Of a DNA stretch of 64,000 nucleotides, positions 9,531 to 21,440 are shown piece after piece. The stretch comes from Marsupella aquatica (taxonomy: Eukaryota; Marchantiophyta): the NCBI GenBank assembly GCA_973895155.1, contig OZ316896.1, forward strand, positions 11,842,001 to 11,906,000, given 5' to 3'. Under the pieces are notes generated by a model, which saw only the letters and a program-made list of their open reading frames with translations, was not told the origin of the DNA and did not search any database. Both the position numbers and the translations under genes were made by a program. The first letter of the stretch is position 1. The number at the start of each line of letters is the position of its first letter.

Positions 9531-10104
9531 CAGCTTTTTATCAACCTGTCCCCCTAACTTGTTGAAATTCCTAAGCTATCCCCCAAATGATTTTATTTAC
9601 TTCCCTGCCCCCCATTCCGTATACGGAATAGTATTTTCTCATCTTTGGGGTTCCGGATGCCAGGTGGCAAGGCGTCATTGGCCCGGATGTTTCTGGCCAA
9701 GTACTGCTTCTCCCTGCCCGACTGCTGCTTGCCCCCTCCCCGCCGCGGCCCGTTTTGATGGAACGGGCTTTGCTTCAGACCCGGGAGGAGGCCAAACGCC
9801 CCCCCCCACAAACCTCCGCTCCCTCTAAGCCTTCGTGAATTCCGGACCTCCGCTCCCCCTAAGACCTCCTGAAGCCCTGACCTCCCATCGCAGCCCGAGT
9901 ACACAGGAGAACGCAGCATTGAGCCCCGTTTTTACAAAGGAAAAAAAGTCCAGGCCAATGATGCCTTGCCACCTGGCATCCAGAACCCCAAAATGAGAGA
10001 ATACTATTCCATATACGGAATGGGGGGCAGGGAAGTAAATAAAATGGTTTGGGGGACAGCTTACAAATTTCAACAAGTTAGGGGGACAGGTTAATAAAAA
10101 GCTG
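9531..10104. mobile_element. Foldback (MULE/MITE-like) element, 574 bp, 10-bp target duplication
   Basis: The ends CAGCTTTTTATCAACCTGTC and its near reverse complement (GGACAGGTTAATAAAAAGCTG) start inverted arms that continue for about 160 bp on each side: 9531-9690 pairs with 9950-10104 through CCCCCAAATGATTTTAT, CCCCCCATTCCGTATACGGA and the CCAGGTGGCAAGGC block. TTTCTAGAAT flanks both sides (9521-9530 and 10105-10114). Long inverted repeats with a 9-10 bp duplication are typical of Mutator-like foldback elements. The 260-bp centre is C-rich and has no gene. A one-arm relative lies at 22905-23020. Confidence 0.88.
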
Positions 10105-10114
10105 TTTCTAGAAT

Positions 10115-10726
10115 TGGGAGATGATTTTTGACTAGGGGAGCTGGTAAAGTTTTATGCTTGAGATCGTGTTGTAGTCGGGACCTATGGGCTTAGCCCCTAG
10201 TCAACTTTATAAATCAATTGATGGTAAGAATAGTAGCATAACAACAACATGAGCTTATGTGATATCTAGCAGAATTTTCTCAATGAGTTGTCAGTTTGTT
10301 GTTGGTATGTAAGATCAACTAGAAGTTGTGTTGTGATTTCACGTTTTCCTTGGTCCGGGCAATATACCTTGGTATCATATTGGCGATTCCTTGTAGTGGC
10401 TCGATGTGTAGTTGTGAGCTTTTAGTAGGGAATTGCTTGTAGGTTTTTCCTAGTCACCCTATTTTAAGCACATTAGTAAAGCTTGCACTCTCACAAAGGA
10501 GTCTTTGTGGAGAGTTAGGTCTTGTTGTTTTGTCGTTGTAGTTTGTGGGTCAAAGTGGAGAATGTTCTCCAGCCTCTTGTAGGATAGAGGTGGAGTTTTG
10601 TTGGTTCTAAGTCTAAATATTTTTATCCATCTTTCACTTATGGTCTCACCCTAAGCTCTTCCATGGGAACAAACTGGTAGAAATAGAGATATTTTGCTTG
10701 GGTTGTGTGCTACTCGTGAGTTACCC
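10115..10726. other. Noncoding, possible Copia-type LTR border
   Basis: No gene. At 10552-10568 GTCAAAGTGGAGAATGTT resembles the polypurine tract/LTR junction phrase of Copia elements (AAGTGGGAGAATGTTGG). No paired LTR or PBS could be placed, so the assignment is tentative. Confidence 0.3.
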
Positions 10727-11890
10727 ACCACGACAGTGGTGGCCCTCCTACCACGTGCCTGTCCAAACTCGTTTCTCAGCCTTGAAACAAGTCGAACCTT
10801 GCACTAACACAGAATGTTGGGGCAAGTTCTCTTCGACTATACTCCTTGTCGTTAGCAACCCCTCCCATACGAAGCCGCATTTGCCCTTGTCAGCACAACC
10901 GTCGCTCAACGGTCTTTGCTATCTGCAGAAGCAACCAACCAACCGGTAAGAACCCGTCTTGATCTCAGAACTTCCAAGACCATTGTCTTGCATCAAGCTC
11001 AACAGTCGTTAGTAAGTAGGTCAGCGGATAGAGCCTCCCAGGCCCGCATGGCCTTGCCATAAGCTGAAACTAAGGTCGGCATCACTGTTCGTCCGGAATA
11101 GTCTATCAACCGGATGTCGCCCAAGCTTCCCCACTTTCTACCCATCAATGGTTGACCGCCCTGCCTCCAGGACATGCCCATGGCCCAAACTTAGTTTGTC
11201 ACAAACTAGTAGTAACACGCCGGGACCATTCGATTTCTAGATCTTAGCCACCTCTCGGCGAAACCGGGTCTCGCTCAACCTCTCACCATGCATCGGGACC
11301 AGATCTCAACGGCAGCCCCCAGAGTCTACTTGGTTCTACCTCTCCAACCTCAGGTCCCCGTGGGAACCAAATGCGATTTGGTCACTATTCGACTTCGGAT
11401 CGATAAGAGGGACTACCCCCATTGCAAGCCTCAAAACCAAAACCATCCAATTCACAATCAGAGAGCACCATGAGGTATCTTTCTTCATTAGCTTTCCAAC
11501 GAGCCCAAGAACTCCCCCAATGGAGATCCGGTCGTCGAGTTATGCTTGTTTCCGCTTCAAAACTCAAAACGACGTATCTTCGTCGATCGCAATCAGCTCG
11601 AGCTCAAACTTGAGAGGACCACTACCCTCATATATGCTTCTGGGGACCTGCCACCCCCGGACCAGCTTTGGTCCCCTATCTTTGGCTCCCTACCCGAGGG
11701 TCCGTGTTGTGCGTCCCATGGCTCTCCAAACCCAAGAAACCCCCCTGCACAAGCCGATTCCCATAGGTTTCGTCCTCGGCGAGGCCGTTTCCGTGGCTTA
11801 GCGGCATCGGACGCTGCTAATTTCCTTCTACTACTACCACCATTAACATTTTACACACATATACTAGACAGATCCTTCATTGGGTCATGA
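10727..11890. repeat. Dispersed GC-rich 'repeat B', copy A
   Basis: It shares ordered blocks with 48764-49560 and 57915-59425: CAGTGGTGG near the start, then ATACGAAGCCGCA(T/C)TTGC, C(G/T)CTCAACGGTC, CAAGCTCAACAG(T/A)CGTT, GCCATAAGC(T/C)GAAAC, and late GACCTGCCACCCCCGGACCA. All three copies have the same orientation. No protein is conserved between copies (short ORFs overlap in several frames), so I treat it as a noncoding mobile repeat, for instance an LTR or non-autonomous retroelement. Confidence 0.75.
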
Positions 11891-12641
11891 GATACGTAGC
11901 CGGCCTAAACCAGGGCTTACCTTGTCTTCCCTTCGTCTTCTTTAGGTATATTTGGATTCCGTCGTCGGAATGATCCTCAATTGGCTTGGTTAAGCTGTTA
12001 AGACCTCTCTCAGCTTGACACATCCAATTCTCACTCCCTTACTTACTTCCCTTCTATATTAGTCGATGTGGGCACTCTTCACACAAGTTTATGCGACACA
12101 CAAATAGCAAAATCACTCTTTCTGACTGAGTTATACCATGCACTTGCCATACAAACAGTACGTCTCATACACAAGCTTTGCGAACTAAGTCGTGAGGCCA
12201 ACTCTATTCAGCTCTTAGGCATGAGGAAACATGAATATACACAAGGGTCACTGTATAAGTAACCGAGAGCTTCTCTTACTACTTGATCCCAGCCCTGCTG
12301 GTGCAACTAAAAACTTGCTAAAGAAGAGGCCCTGAACTCCCTATAGCCTAGGTACTTATCCTGGCTGTGGATCCGCCCAATTCCTTGCAGCATAAGCCTA
12401 ATCTACCTAACTATAATCTACCTAACTGTAATCTACCTAATTGTAATCTACCTATGTACAGAGAGGCAGGAGCACAAGTGTCGCCCTTACCCGTGGATCT
12501 GCAATCCCACCAATCTAAGTGTCAGGGCCGCCTCCTGGTCCTGATCCTAAGTCTAAACTTGGAGATCAGCGCCCGCCCTGCCCACTCACGCCTCCTACCT
12601 CCACGTCCGCCCTTCCTAAAAGGAACGGCGCCCTTGCACCG
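11891..12641. other. Noncoding, with a 15-bp tandem repeat
   Basis: No gene is supported. At 12402-12454 the 15-mer TAATCTACCTAACTA is repeated about four times with small changes. On the minus strand this would be the 3' region of the T32 gene that ends at 12642. Confidence 0.6.
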
Positions 12642-15600
12642 TCACGACACCGGTGGTGGATCCTCAATGGACGCCCCCAAAGCTTCCCCCGCAGCCACTA
12701 CCGTTGGTCCGTCCTCTGACAGATTACCTGCCCCGGACCGAGTCAACTCTTCATCGCCCTGACCGGGTCCACCCTCGGCTTCAACCTCAGTATCGGTCAC
12801 GGCTTCTGATATGGCTACAGCCTCCCCGGCCTGTTCTAGTGGAGGATCCGGTACCTCGACTTCATTACTGGTTGTCCCGGCCTCGGCCTTGCCATCCCCA
12901 CTTCCTAGGACCGGTGGATCCACCGCCGTATCGATGCCGGAGTTTGGTGCCGGGTTTACCTTCTCGGTCACAACGGCTTGAGGAGTCGTATAATTCCCAA
13001 ACCCAGAAGGTTTCCGCTTCTTCTTCTTCCCTGTTTTGGCAGTTGGTTCCTTCCCCTTGCCTTCTACCTCCAGCACCGGGGTGAGTGTCTCGGCTTGTCT
13101 TTTGGCCGGTACCACTCCTGGCAACTTGCTTCCCACAATTGGAGTTGGACCAGATGAAGCTAAGCACTTAAATACTGTAGCTTGTTTCTTCAGCCGCTCC
13201 GTTTGGTTGCTTGCCCGCCGTTGTAAGTTCTCCATCTTCCTTGTGATTTCCTCCAACTCCTCTTGGGTTTTGTCCAGGTCCTTCCGTACCTCCTCTCGCT
13301 CCTTCTGGGCCTCATGCAACTCCTTCTGGGCTTCTTGCAATTCTTTCTCTAAGGTAGCCCTCTTCCTTGTCAAGCTCCTTCACAACTTCAGACTCCATCT
13401 TATCAATCTTGGCGTAAGTCTGATCGAGCTGGTCGTCTTTCTCCTGCAGGTTGGCCTTGAAGCTGGCCGTCAGAGATGCAAGCTCCTGCTGTAGCGCAAT
13501 GATCCCTTGATAGGCCTTCCTTAACTCGGCCTCCTTCTGCTCAAGGGCTCCGCGGATATCCTTGAGTTCCCCCTTTAATGCCCTCTCCCTTCTCTGGGCT
13601 CCGCCATGGCCCGATTGTTGGCTGCTAAGTGGGCCTCCTCTGCGTCCCTTAGCTCCCGCTTCCACTTCTCCCTTTCCTTGACTGCGCCGGCCAACTCTCC
13701 TTGGGTCCGAGTCAGTTTATCTTTGATAATTTGATTGTCAGACTGAGCGGCATCCAATTGCCCTTGCATGATGTTTAGCTCATGCTGCTTAATCCGCAGC
13801 TCATCTTGGGCTTTCTTGGCCGCCTTCAGGTCTTCCACCTTGGCTTATTTTACCCTAAGCCGTCGGATGACCTCGTCCTTCTTGCTTCTCTCCACAGCCA
13901 CCGCTTCTTCTAATCGGTGCTTCTCCAACATCTCCCTCTGGAAAAAGGGTCCCTGTTCCAACTCCTCCCCAAAGATACTGAGCGCAAGTTCCCCACACAT
14001 CTCTTTGTACTCCATGGCTCTATCCTTAGCATAGGTGGAGTAAGTAGAAGCCATCGGCATCAACCACCGCGGCCTCTGCTCCCAAGCCGCCTTGCGGATC
14101 TCTTCAATCGTGGCTAGAGGGTTGGTTCTTTTTTCGGCAAGTCGCCTGATGTCCTCCGGCCAATCTCCTCCTGGTAAATCTTTTTCCCTAGCCAGGGCTG
14201 CCTCCTCTTCCTCCCTAAGTCGCTCCTGAAACTCTTGTGCCATCTGCTTTATGCTGTCAAAGCTCGGGGGAGAGACATCTGGTGGGGGAGACTTGGGGCT
14301 ATTCTGCTGGGTGGGGTCCCCTCGAACTACTCTTGGAAGCGTGGGGATAAACCGGCCACAGGTCCTTACTTCTGGAACATGATGATCCGACCCATAGCCG
14401 GCGTTATCATTGCTGTAGTCCTCCAACGCCTCCTCTATTGCTTGGACTCCTGACTTTCCCCTCTGTTCCCCTGGTCTTGCCGTGAAAACGGCCTCACAGA
14501 TCACGGGCCCTGGTTCCTCCTCTAGCTTCCAGGCTATCTTCTCCCTCTGCTTTCCGCGGGTAGGAGCCTTAGGCTGCTCTGCCTCCGATTCGGGGCTGGA
14601 GGCTCCCACATATATTCGAACTCCAGGCTCGTGTTCTGGCCTCCTTCTCTCCTTGGCTCCGGTAAAGGGGTTTTCCCTCTTGAGTCGGCTTAGGCCGACC
14701 ACTGTGGCAGTGTCCTGTACCGGTGCCATTGTCGTTGCCGGTGCCGTCCTCTTCTCCTTCTCCAGCAATTTCAGCAGATTCTGCATTCCTGATTGCTGCA
14801 TCGGCAAGTCTTCTTTCCTTGGCCAAAACACCTGCTCGATCGTAGGACTGGCGGGCTGGTTGGCTCTTTTGTTGCCGGCCTCTATTTTGCAACTTCCTCT
14901 GGTGCCCTTACCTGTAGGGGAAGTATTGGGGCAAAGATCTAACTTCGAGCATACCGACACAATAGTGGCATGTGATAGCAAAGCCGGGATACGCTTCCCA
15001 TGCCGATCACCTGCTGCTCCTCCTTCAAGATCTTCTTTAGTTGGTTGAGGAGGTACCTGTTGTAGTCCCGGCTTGGGTCTGGCCTCTCTGCCAGGTAGAC
15101 TTGTGCCTTGCCGATCTCTGCCCTTGGCAAGTTGCAATGCATGGTCACCCGCAAGAAATCGATCATTTCTCCGATGTGCGGGTTGGTGCAGGTGTTCCGA
15201 AAGAAGCCATTCTTCGTCGATGGCCCTGGGAATGATTGGAACTCCTTGTCAGGCAAGGTCTTCCTGGTATCTACTTTGGTCTTATTGCCCATCGGCAAGC
15301 CAAACGCTTCGGCAATCACCTGGGGAGTGAGATAGTAATCCTTCCCATACACCCTCGTGGAATTGATCTCGGGCTCCCATGACCCCATGAATTCTAATAA
15401 GTCTAAATCCGGCACCTCCGGCTTCAGCCATGGTAATTTCACGAAGGCTTCCAAGCCGGATCCAGCCATGAAGCCCTGGTACTTCTTGGTCTGCATGGCC
15501 GTAAAGCATGCATCCTCCTCTCGTGCAAAATGTAGTTGCACTTCCTCTGATAGGGTTGCCGCCCAGCCTTTCCAGGTGTCATCCTTTGTTGGAATGGCAT

Positions 15601-15885
15601 TGATGGGATCGACCTCCTCCTCTTTGGCTTCTCCTTGCCTCCTGCTCTGCTGGCTTCCTTGGTGCCGCCGACCTTGTTCTTTTTGCCGGGGTGGCCTCTT
15701 CGTTGTTGTTTCCTTTCCACTTCATCGCGGTTGCCATGGATGTTTCTCCTAGCACGGTTGCCTTTGTCCACCCCTCCGTGCTACCCTTCAACTCCCAGTG
15801 TACGTCGTTGCATCAGTTGATGGCTTCCCGAATGCTGACGATTCTGTTTTCACAAAACAGAAGGTCGTCGAGCTGATTGGCAAAG
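12642..15885 (-). pseudogene. T32-type mobile-element protein (plant 'transposase_32'-like head, long coiled coil), frameshifted
   Basis: Reading the minus strand from 15885 gives one protein of about 1,000 residues in at least four frame segments: to about 14940, 15137-13845, 13838-13575 / 13665-13312, and 13373-12642. First comes a basic linker, then a globular part with WKGWAATLSEE, MQLHFAREEDACFTAM, KYQGFMAGSGLEAFVKLPWL and AEAFGLPMG. This layout (F..L.WL, then a short hydrophobic strand and a GLP motif) resembles PF20167 putative plant transposon protein. Then an S/P/E-rich linker, a 250-residue E/K/Q-rich heptad coiled coil (KELQEAQKELHEAQKERE), and an acidic P/G/E-rich tail with KTGKKKKRKP. 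Partial copies at 1275-7700 show it is repetitive. No integrase, RT or protease is visible. A gag-like or captured role is possible; function unknown. Confidence 0.65.
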
Positions 15886-15973
15886 ACTATTGATAAGGGT
15901 GTACAAAGACTATTGAGTATGACTCTAAGTTGTATTTGACTACAGTTGCAGGGACACTTACAAACAATTAAGG

Positions 15974-18287
15974 ATGGAGTTTGTTGATTGGCAACTCTTT
16001 CAAGTTGATTGTCATGGAGAAGAGAAAGAGTTCATCTCTCCTATATCTTTGAAGGATGGTCCTACAGTTGGGCAATTGAGTAGCATCCGACAATATCTTG
16101 AAGGCATCAACCTTTTAGATTTTGAGTTTGATTTTTGGAATGAGAAATTGAAGAGACCTTTCAATCAAAAGTGGGAGAAAGCAAACATACTACTGGTTTA
16201 GAGATCATCATTTTTGCACTTCAACATACAGAGAACTCCCCAAAGAGAGCTCGACTAGAATCTCAACCAAATTCTAGTGGACCTTCAATGGAAGACTTGT
16301 TCTTAGAGGTACCAATGCAGATGGATGATGATTTACAAGATTATGGGATTGAAGATACTTTTGGAGATGACAATGCCTCTACTCCTATAACAAATCCAGT
16401 GATAGTTAAGGTCCCAACTACTCGCGATCGCACTATTCCTCCAGAGTTGGGAGGTCCTCCAAGGATGAGAAGTAAGATCATGATGGATGATCAAAAAGCC
16501 AATTGGGAGAGGGCAACTCGTGGGATTGTTGACAAGCTTGAGATAGATGGAAAGGGTGACCATCTCTGGTGGGTTGAAACATGGGATGAGGAAGACCATG
16601 CAATTGCAAAGATATGGTGCCAAGAATGTGAAAAATGGATTGGCACAGGGAAGGTTGATCAGTACTCTAACACTGCATCAAATTTTTGGAAGCAACATAT
16701 TGCAACCAAGTTACATCGGGCCGAGTATGACGCAAATGCAGACAAAAGAAGAGTGCCCAAGAGGTAGAAGAGAGAGCTGATGTTGTGGCTTTGGCAATTG
16801 CCCATTCAAGAAAAATTTTGTTGGATAATGTGAAGTTGATACAAGATGCAAATCTTGAGGAAGGGGTTGAGGTTTTTGTCATTGATGGTGATTTGGAGAA
16901 TGAGAAGGTGTCTGGGCGAGACTATAAGTGGAGGTGCAACATTTGTCATTCAACATGCTTGCTTTGTCCAAAGACAAATAATCTTGCTTCCACATTGGAC
17001 CAGCATATGAAGGGGATTCGTCATGTCAAAAGAAAGAAAGAAATTCATGATGCCAAAATTGCCAAGACTTCACTCAACTCCAAAGCTCTAGGGCGCCTTG
17101 GTTGGCAATCAAAAGCAATAGGCCGGAAGCAACCAGGAATCAAAGCCTTTTTTATGATTATGATGGATTCCAGTAGACCAAGTGGTGGGAGCTCAAGCAC
17201 AGGTACTATCGATGCATCAATGTTGTGTTGGGGTATTTGGCGCCAGAGTGTCATTATAAAGAATGAAGGATGTGACTCTAAACCCATTTTGCTAGACCAG
17301 AAGAAAGGGGTTACATGGTATTCAGAATCACATACTCAAGCAATGCTTCATTTTGAATCAAGCACAAAGATGGTTGATGATTGTTTTAGACATGTCAATT
17401 GCAAGCGTGTGAACACAAGTGGATTCAGCTTCTCAGACTTCACTTGTGATGTGTGTCAAACTATACCTCAGAAAAAAGATTGGCGCGGCCAAGTTTTGAG
17501 AAACCATGTGGCTCATGAGAAATGTGGTGGCCGAGACACAGGGCTAGGTAGGCGGTTGGAGTTCTTGACAATAGTGGAGTTATCAAATGTAGTGAAAGAA
17601 AAAAATAGAGTTTATAGAAATCTTAGAAAAGAGAATTGGATGCTGAAAGTAAAATTGATGAGGTGCATGGCAGAGAAAAAGAGTTTTGTATGGATACAAA
17701 CAGAATCAGCAAATCGGGCGGATGTGACATTGTTTTGTCGATGCATTATCAATTCATGGAGGGATGGCTTATGGGGAGGGAAGGAGGCTTTGTGGGACTT
17801 TATGTCTGATGTTGCACAAAATCTACCTTGAAAAAAGCAAGGCATATGTTTTTCAGGAAATACCAAAATTATGTGGGAGGTGGTGAAGTTAAGGGCTGGG
17901 CCAGCCATTTCCAATTTCTTGACTCATAACCTTGCTGGCCCAAGTATTTCCACAACCAAACATGATAGTAAGAGGGGGTTCCAGTATGTAGCTGGCGAGA
18001 GTAGTAATCAATTTAAACATCTTGCTGAGAGGTATGCACAACTAAAACTGAAGTTGGGGATCCATGGACCAATTCTCGTTATTATTGCAGAAGATGAGAC
18101 ATCAATTTGGAAAATGATAAGGTAAGCAATCATGACATTACAGCTTAATATTTACATTGGCATGACACTTTCCTCCATTTTCCAATTGTATTGCAAGATT
18201 ATAAATCATTGATTGGAATATTGTGGTACTTTATGGAGGTGGGTCAGCACCAATGACACTTTAATGGGATTTTGTGGCACATCATAA
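15974..18287 (+). pseudogene. Multi-zinc-finger protein of an unclassified repeated-gene type, frameshifted
   Basis: Segments 15974-16201, 16171-16745, about 16746-17831 and 17871-18121 plus 18239-18287 form one ordered protein with frame changes. It carries three CxxC...H-type blocks: IWCQECEKW...HIATKLH, WRCNICHSTCL...HMKGIRH, and FTCDVCQTI...HVAHEKC. The region after the third block is a basic helix and W/F-rich. Near the end AEDETSIWKMI is followed, across a phase-matched 117-bp GT-AG intron (18122-18238), by TLMGFCG, then a stop. The one-base shift near 16745 (before AQEVEERADVVALAIAH) shows decay. I recall E-D-E-T...G-F-C-G as recurring in large uncharacterised families, but cannot name a domain. 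The protein may be a BED-finger-like transposon protein. It abuts the T32 copy and precedes a Harbinger remnant, so it sits in mobile DNA. Confidence 0.5.
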
Positions 18288-18439
18288 TGTCATAAATGTA
18301 TTCATGATTTTAAAATACTGGTCGGTTCTGGTGAGACAGGATATAACAAAATAAATGATTCATTTAAAAATCAGCTTAGTAAAATAGTGCAACTTTGCTT
18401 TTAAAACCCAAGTACGTACTGCAAAGCTCTTATTTCACT

Positions 18440-18790
18440 GGTTTGTCAGAAGTATGCGGCTTGAGTCGGCCATAACTTTTGACCCCTGGGTCCGTTGGCC
18501 AAGGAATATGCGGCCCCATGATCGGGCTCATGTGGGGCTTCTTGGGCCCCTATGATGATCCGTTGGAAAAATAGTTCATTTTTCCTTGATCGGCAATGGG
18601 CCCAATAGAGTTAAATTGGAGCGCGCTTTTCTCTAGTCTTGTCCTTGCTCTTACTAGTCTCCTTTTTGTTAGTCGCATCCCTAATGGCCATGATGGTAGC
18701 AAATCTAAGAGGGGCTCAACGCTGGAGTTAGGCAACGCCGGAGCAATTACGAGTAGGTGAAAGTTATATTGGCGACTACGACAAGTAGTG
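18440..18790. repeat. Repeat B tail fragment
   Basis: GGCTCAACGCTGGAGTTAGG, then CAACGCCGGAGC, correspond to CTCGGCGTCGGAGTCAGCGA and CGCCGGAGC at the end of copy C (about 59345-59380), and both are followed by a GCGACT block and AATG(A/G)CAATGAT. GC content drops sharply afterwards. Confidence 0.5.
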
Positions 18791-18921
18791 TGGATAATCA
18801 TAATGACAATGATGACATGTATAATGAGGGAGATGATGAGTACATGCTCATTTACTAAGTTGCTTTTATAATCCACAACAATCAAGCCTTCTTTAATTCT
18901 TATGAATTAGAGACATTAGGC

Positions 18922-19860
18922 ATGATGTATACAGATCCAAACACGGATGTGAAGGATGTTTTACAATCAATGAAGAATTTACCAAAATGGTTCAAGGAGC
19001 TGACGAACTTCACTATTTCAGAGTGGATCTATCTATATTTGTGTGTACTAGCTCTAATCGCAGGCCATGCTAGGTCAAGTGGGGGAAGGTCCATAAAGGC
19101 ATGGGCTGTCAAAATAAGTTCACACCTAAATAACATCTCCTCAACTTTGTGAACTTGTATATGAAACATGATAATATTGTCGTTCATGATTCTTTCCAAT
19201 GAAATTGGTCATGAAGTTCCTTGTGTGATGATGTTTACTTTGCTAGATCATGTCTTAATGTGGCTCTTGATGATGAGATACGTTTGCCAATGCAGGAGCA
19301 ACTAAAATTGGTAGCTCACAACCTGGATTGGCCCGAGCACATTGACATAAATAATGAGAATCATAGTGAATGATTCCAAGGATGCAAGAAAATATATTGC
19401 CTGAATAACACAATAGTTGTGGACCACAATGGGCTTTTCATTTACCTTGATTCTGGCTATCCGGGATCCTTTCATGATTTTGAGACATTCAGATTTTTTC
19501 CAAAATTGGCAAAATTACTTTTTGCACACAGATGAATACCATGAATATATGTTGGCGGATCCTGGGTACATTGGTGTTGATTCATTTATAATGAGAAGGT
19601 TTGGTCTAAGAGAGGATGTTCTTAGCATGAATGCATCTACTATGCGAACTTGGAACAAAATGCACTCAGGTTATAGAATCAAAGTCAAGTGGAGAATTGG
19701 AGGTTTGAAACAAAAATGACAATGATTGATAAAAGGATACGACTTGTAAAAGTACAAGTTCAAGGAGCTCTTCCAAGCTGATGCATTACTAAGCAATTTT
19801 CTACTGATAAAATGCAATAACTTTAGCAAAGTGATAGAAGGTGAATAAATTACTAACAAC
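18922..19860 (+). pseudogene. PIF/Harbinger-like transposase, inactivated
   Basis: The chain reads: NLYMKHDNIVVHDSFQ (from 19149, then stops), SLCDDVYFARSCLNVALDDE, CKKIYCLNNTIVVDHNGLFI, YLDSGYPGSFHD, and after a frame change near 19525 EYMLADPGYIG and YNKMHSGYR-like NKMHSGYRIKVKWRIGGLKQ. D-x-G-x-PGS-HD and LADPGY are hallmarks of the DDE_Tnp_4 fold. At least three in-frame stops and one frameshift are present. The segment expected to hold the first catalytic Asp (before CKKIYC) seems deleted. The N-terminal part (18922-19150) is in another frame and contains GHARSSGG. Residual coding similarity continues to about 19860. No terminal inverted repeats were found. Confidence 0.75.
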
Positions 19861-20199
19861 TATGGGGCAAGGTGAGCTAGCGATTACAAAAGGGAATTTG
19901 AGGCACACAAAAGACCAACTTCATAGAAACAAAAAATAATATATACTAGTTGCAGATTCTGCATCTCAAAGCAAGCATTGTTGTCTCTCTTGCTCCAGAT
20001 CTATGTCGACAACATACAATTCCAGATACTGAATTGTCCTTTATCTACTTTGAACAATGATGGAGGCACTTGGAAATTCCCTGGTCATGGGCATCATTTA
20101 TTTTTTAAATGACAAAGCATTGTTACACAGTGTAGTCAATAGTATATAATCTACATTCTAAAAAATTGTGGCATTCTTTTGAACTGCAATTAACTATGA

Positions 20200-21440
20200 T
20201 CTCATGCAAACTAGCCTAGGCAGATTCTAGTTTAAGGATTATAAGTACTTGTGCTTTGAATGCATCCTTAGTGATACACCCAAGGTCCCTAGCTCTCTTC
20301 AAGTTTGTGATCTGAAATTTCTCTTGTAATAGTGATTCTGTGACCAGCTTTGCATCCACTAGTAATTCTTTTTTTCCTTCCCTCCTTTATTTTGCCAGCC
20401 ATGGAAGCTAGAGAAGTATCCTGTGAGTTGAGGCTCATTGCTTTTGTGGTCTTCCCCTTTACTATTGTTGAAGGGGTAGAGGTGTGCTCCCTATTTCTTG
20501 CAAGAGTCTATAGACTCATTGGGTTCACACATTTTGTATCACCAAAACCAATTGGAGTAACCAAGAGAGACACAACATTCATCTGAGTGTTCACCTTCAT
20601 CAAAATTTTCCTAGTTCCTAGCAGATTCTTTGATGCATGTTGATCAGTCTTCATGATTTTTTTCAAGACAACAACACTCTGCATTCAAACCTTCTCACTT
20701 AATATACCATCATTGGAAGTGTTAGTTTGTATATCCTTGAGAGTATCTGAAAGATGATCCTTCAATGATTCTGGTGCAAATTTAGAATGTGGATATTCAG
20801 CTTTGTAAAAAACATACAAATTAGTCCACACTTTGCCTAGGATAAGTTGACTGATCTTCCTTTCTTTCTGAGCAATCTTGGTGCTATAGATCTCAAAGTA
20901 TACATTGTAAGCTGCACCTAAGTATGCTAGGTGATCAAACTAAATTAATTGTCTCTCATTTTTTCCCACTTGAAGCCTTTTCCTTGCCCTTGTTAATTTT
21001 TGAGTTATCGCATTTTGGATGTGGCTTGGCAATTTAGATCTACTATAAATTGACACTTTTAGTCGCACAAGAAGTACCATTTTCTCAACATCAGAATCAT
21101 AGGGTAGTACATCTTCATGTACATGGGAATGATTTGCTTCATCTATCTTAGTGTCAATCTTATTAGATGTTGATTGGGACTCATTATTTGCACACAAGAA
21201 ACAAGAAACAAACAACTATTCAAGTATGAAAAACATAATTTGTTCATATGTCAAAAGTCACACTTGTACAAGAAGCCTCACAACAACAATAACACACTCT
21301 AATAAGAAAACCATGAGGAAATTAATTCTTACTTACACATTGGTTCATAAACATCCAATTCTCAATTTCTTGACAATCATCACTTGTCCTAGCCATTTTC
21401 AGGTAATTAGGTCTACAGAGCACATAAGTATTAGTGAATT
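20200..21440 (-). pseudogene. Unrecognised minus-strand ORF chain convergent with the Harbinger remnant
   Basis: Minus-strand reading from 21215 gives a mostly continuous, protein-like sequence: a D/E-rich start, SIYSRSKLPSHIQNAITQKL, ARKRLQVGKNERQLI, then after a stop FDHLAYLGAAYNVYFEIYST, KIAQKERKISQLILGKVW, and a later K/R-rich helix near 20290 (LKRARDLGC). Several stops interrupt it. Many Harbinger elements carry a second ORF beside the transposase, which would fit its position, but I see no clear Myb/SANT motif. Function unknown. Confidence 0.35.

Noticed and set aside
12653-15048. Long plus-strand ORFs across the T32 gene
   Set aside because: They mirror the GC-rich coiled-coil coding strand; the minus strand gives coherent heptads and homology to the second copy.
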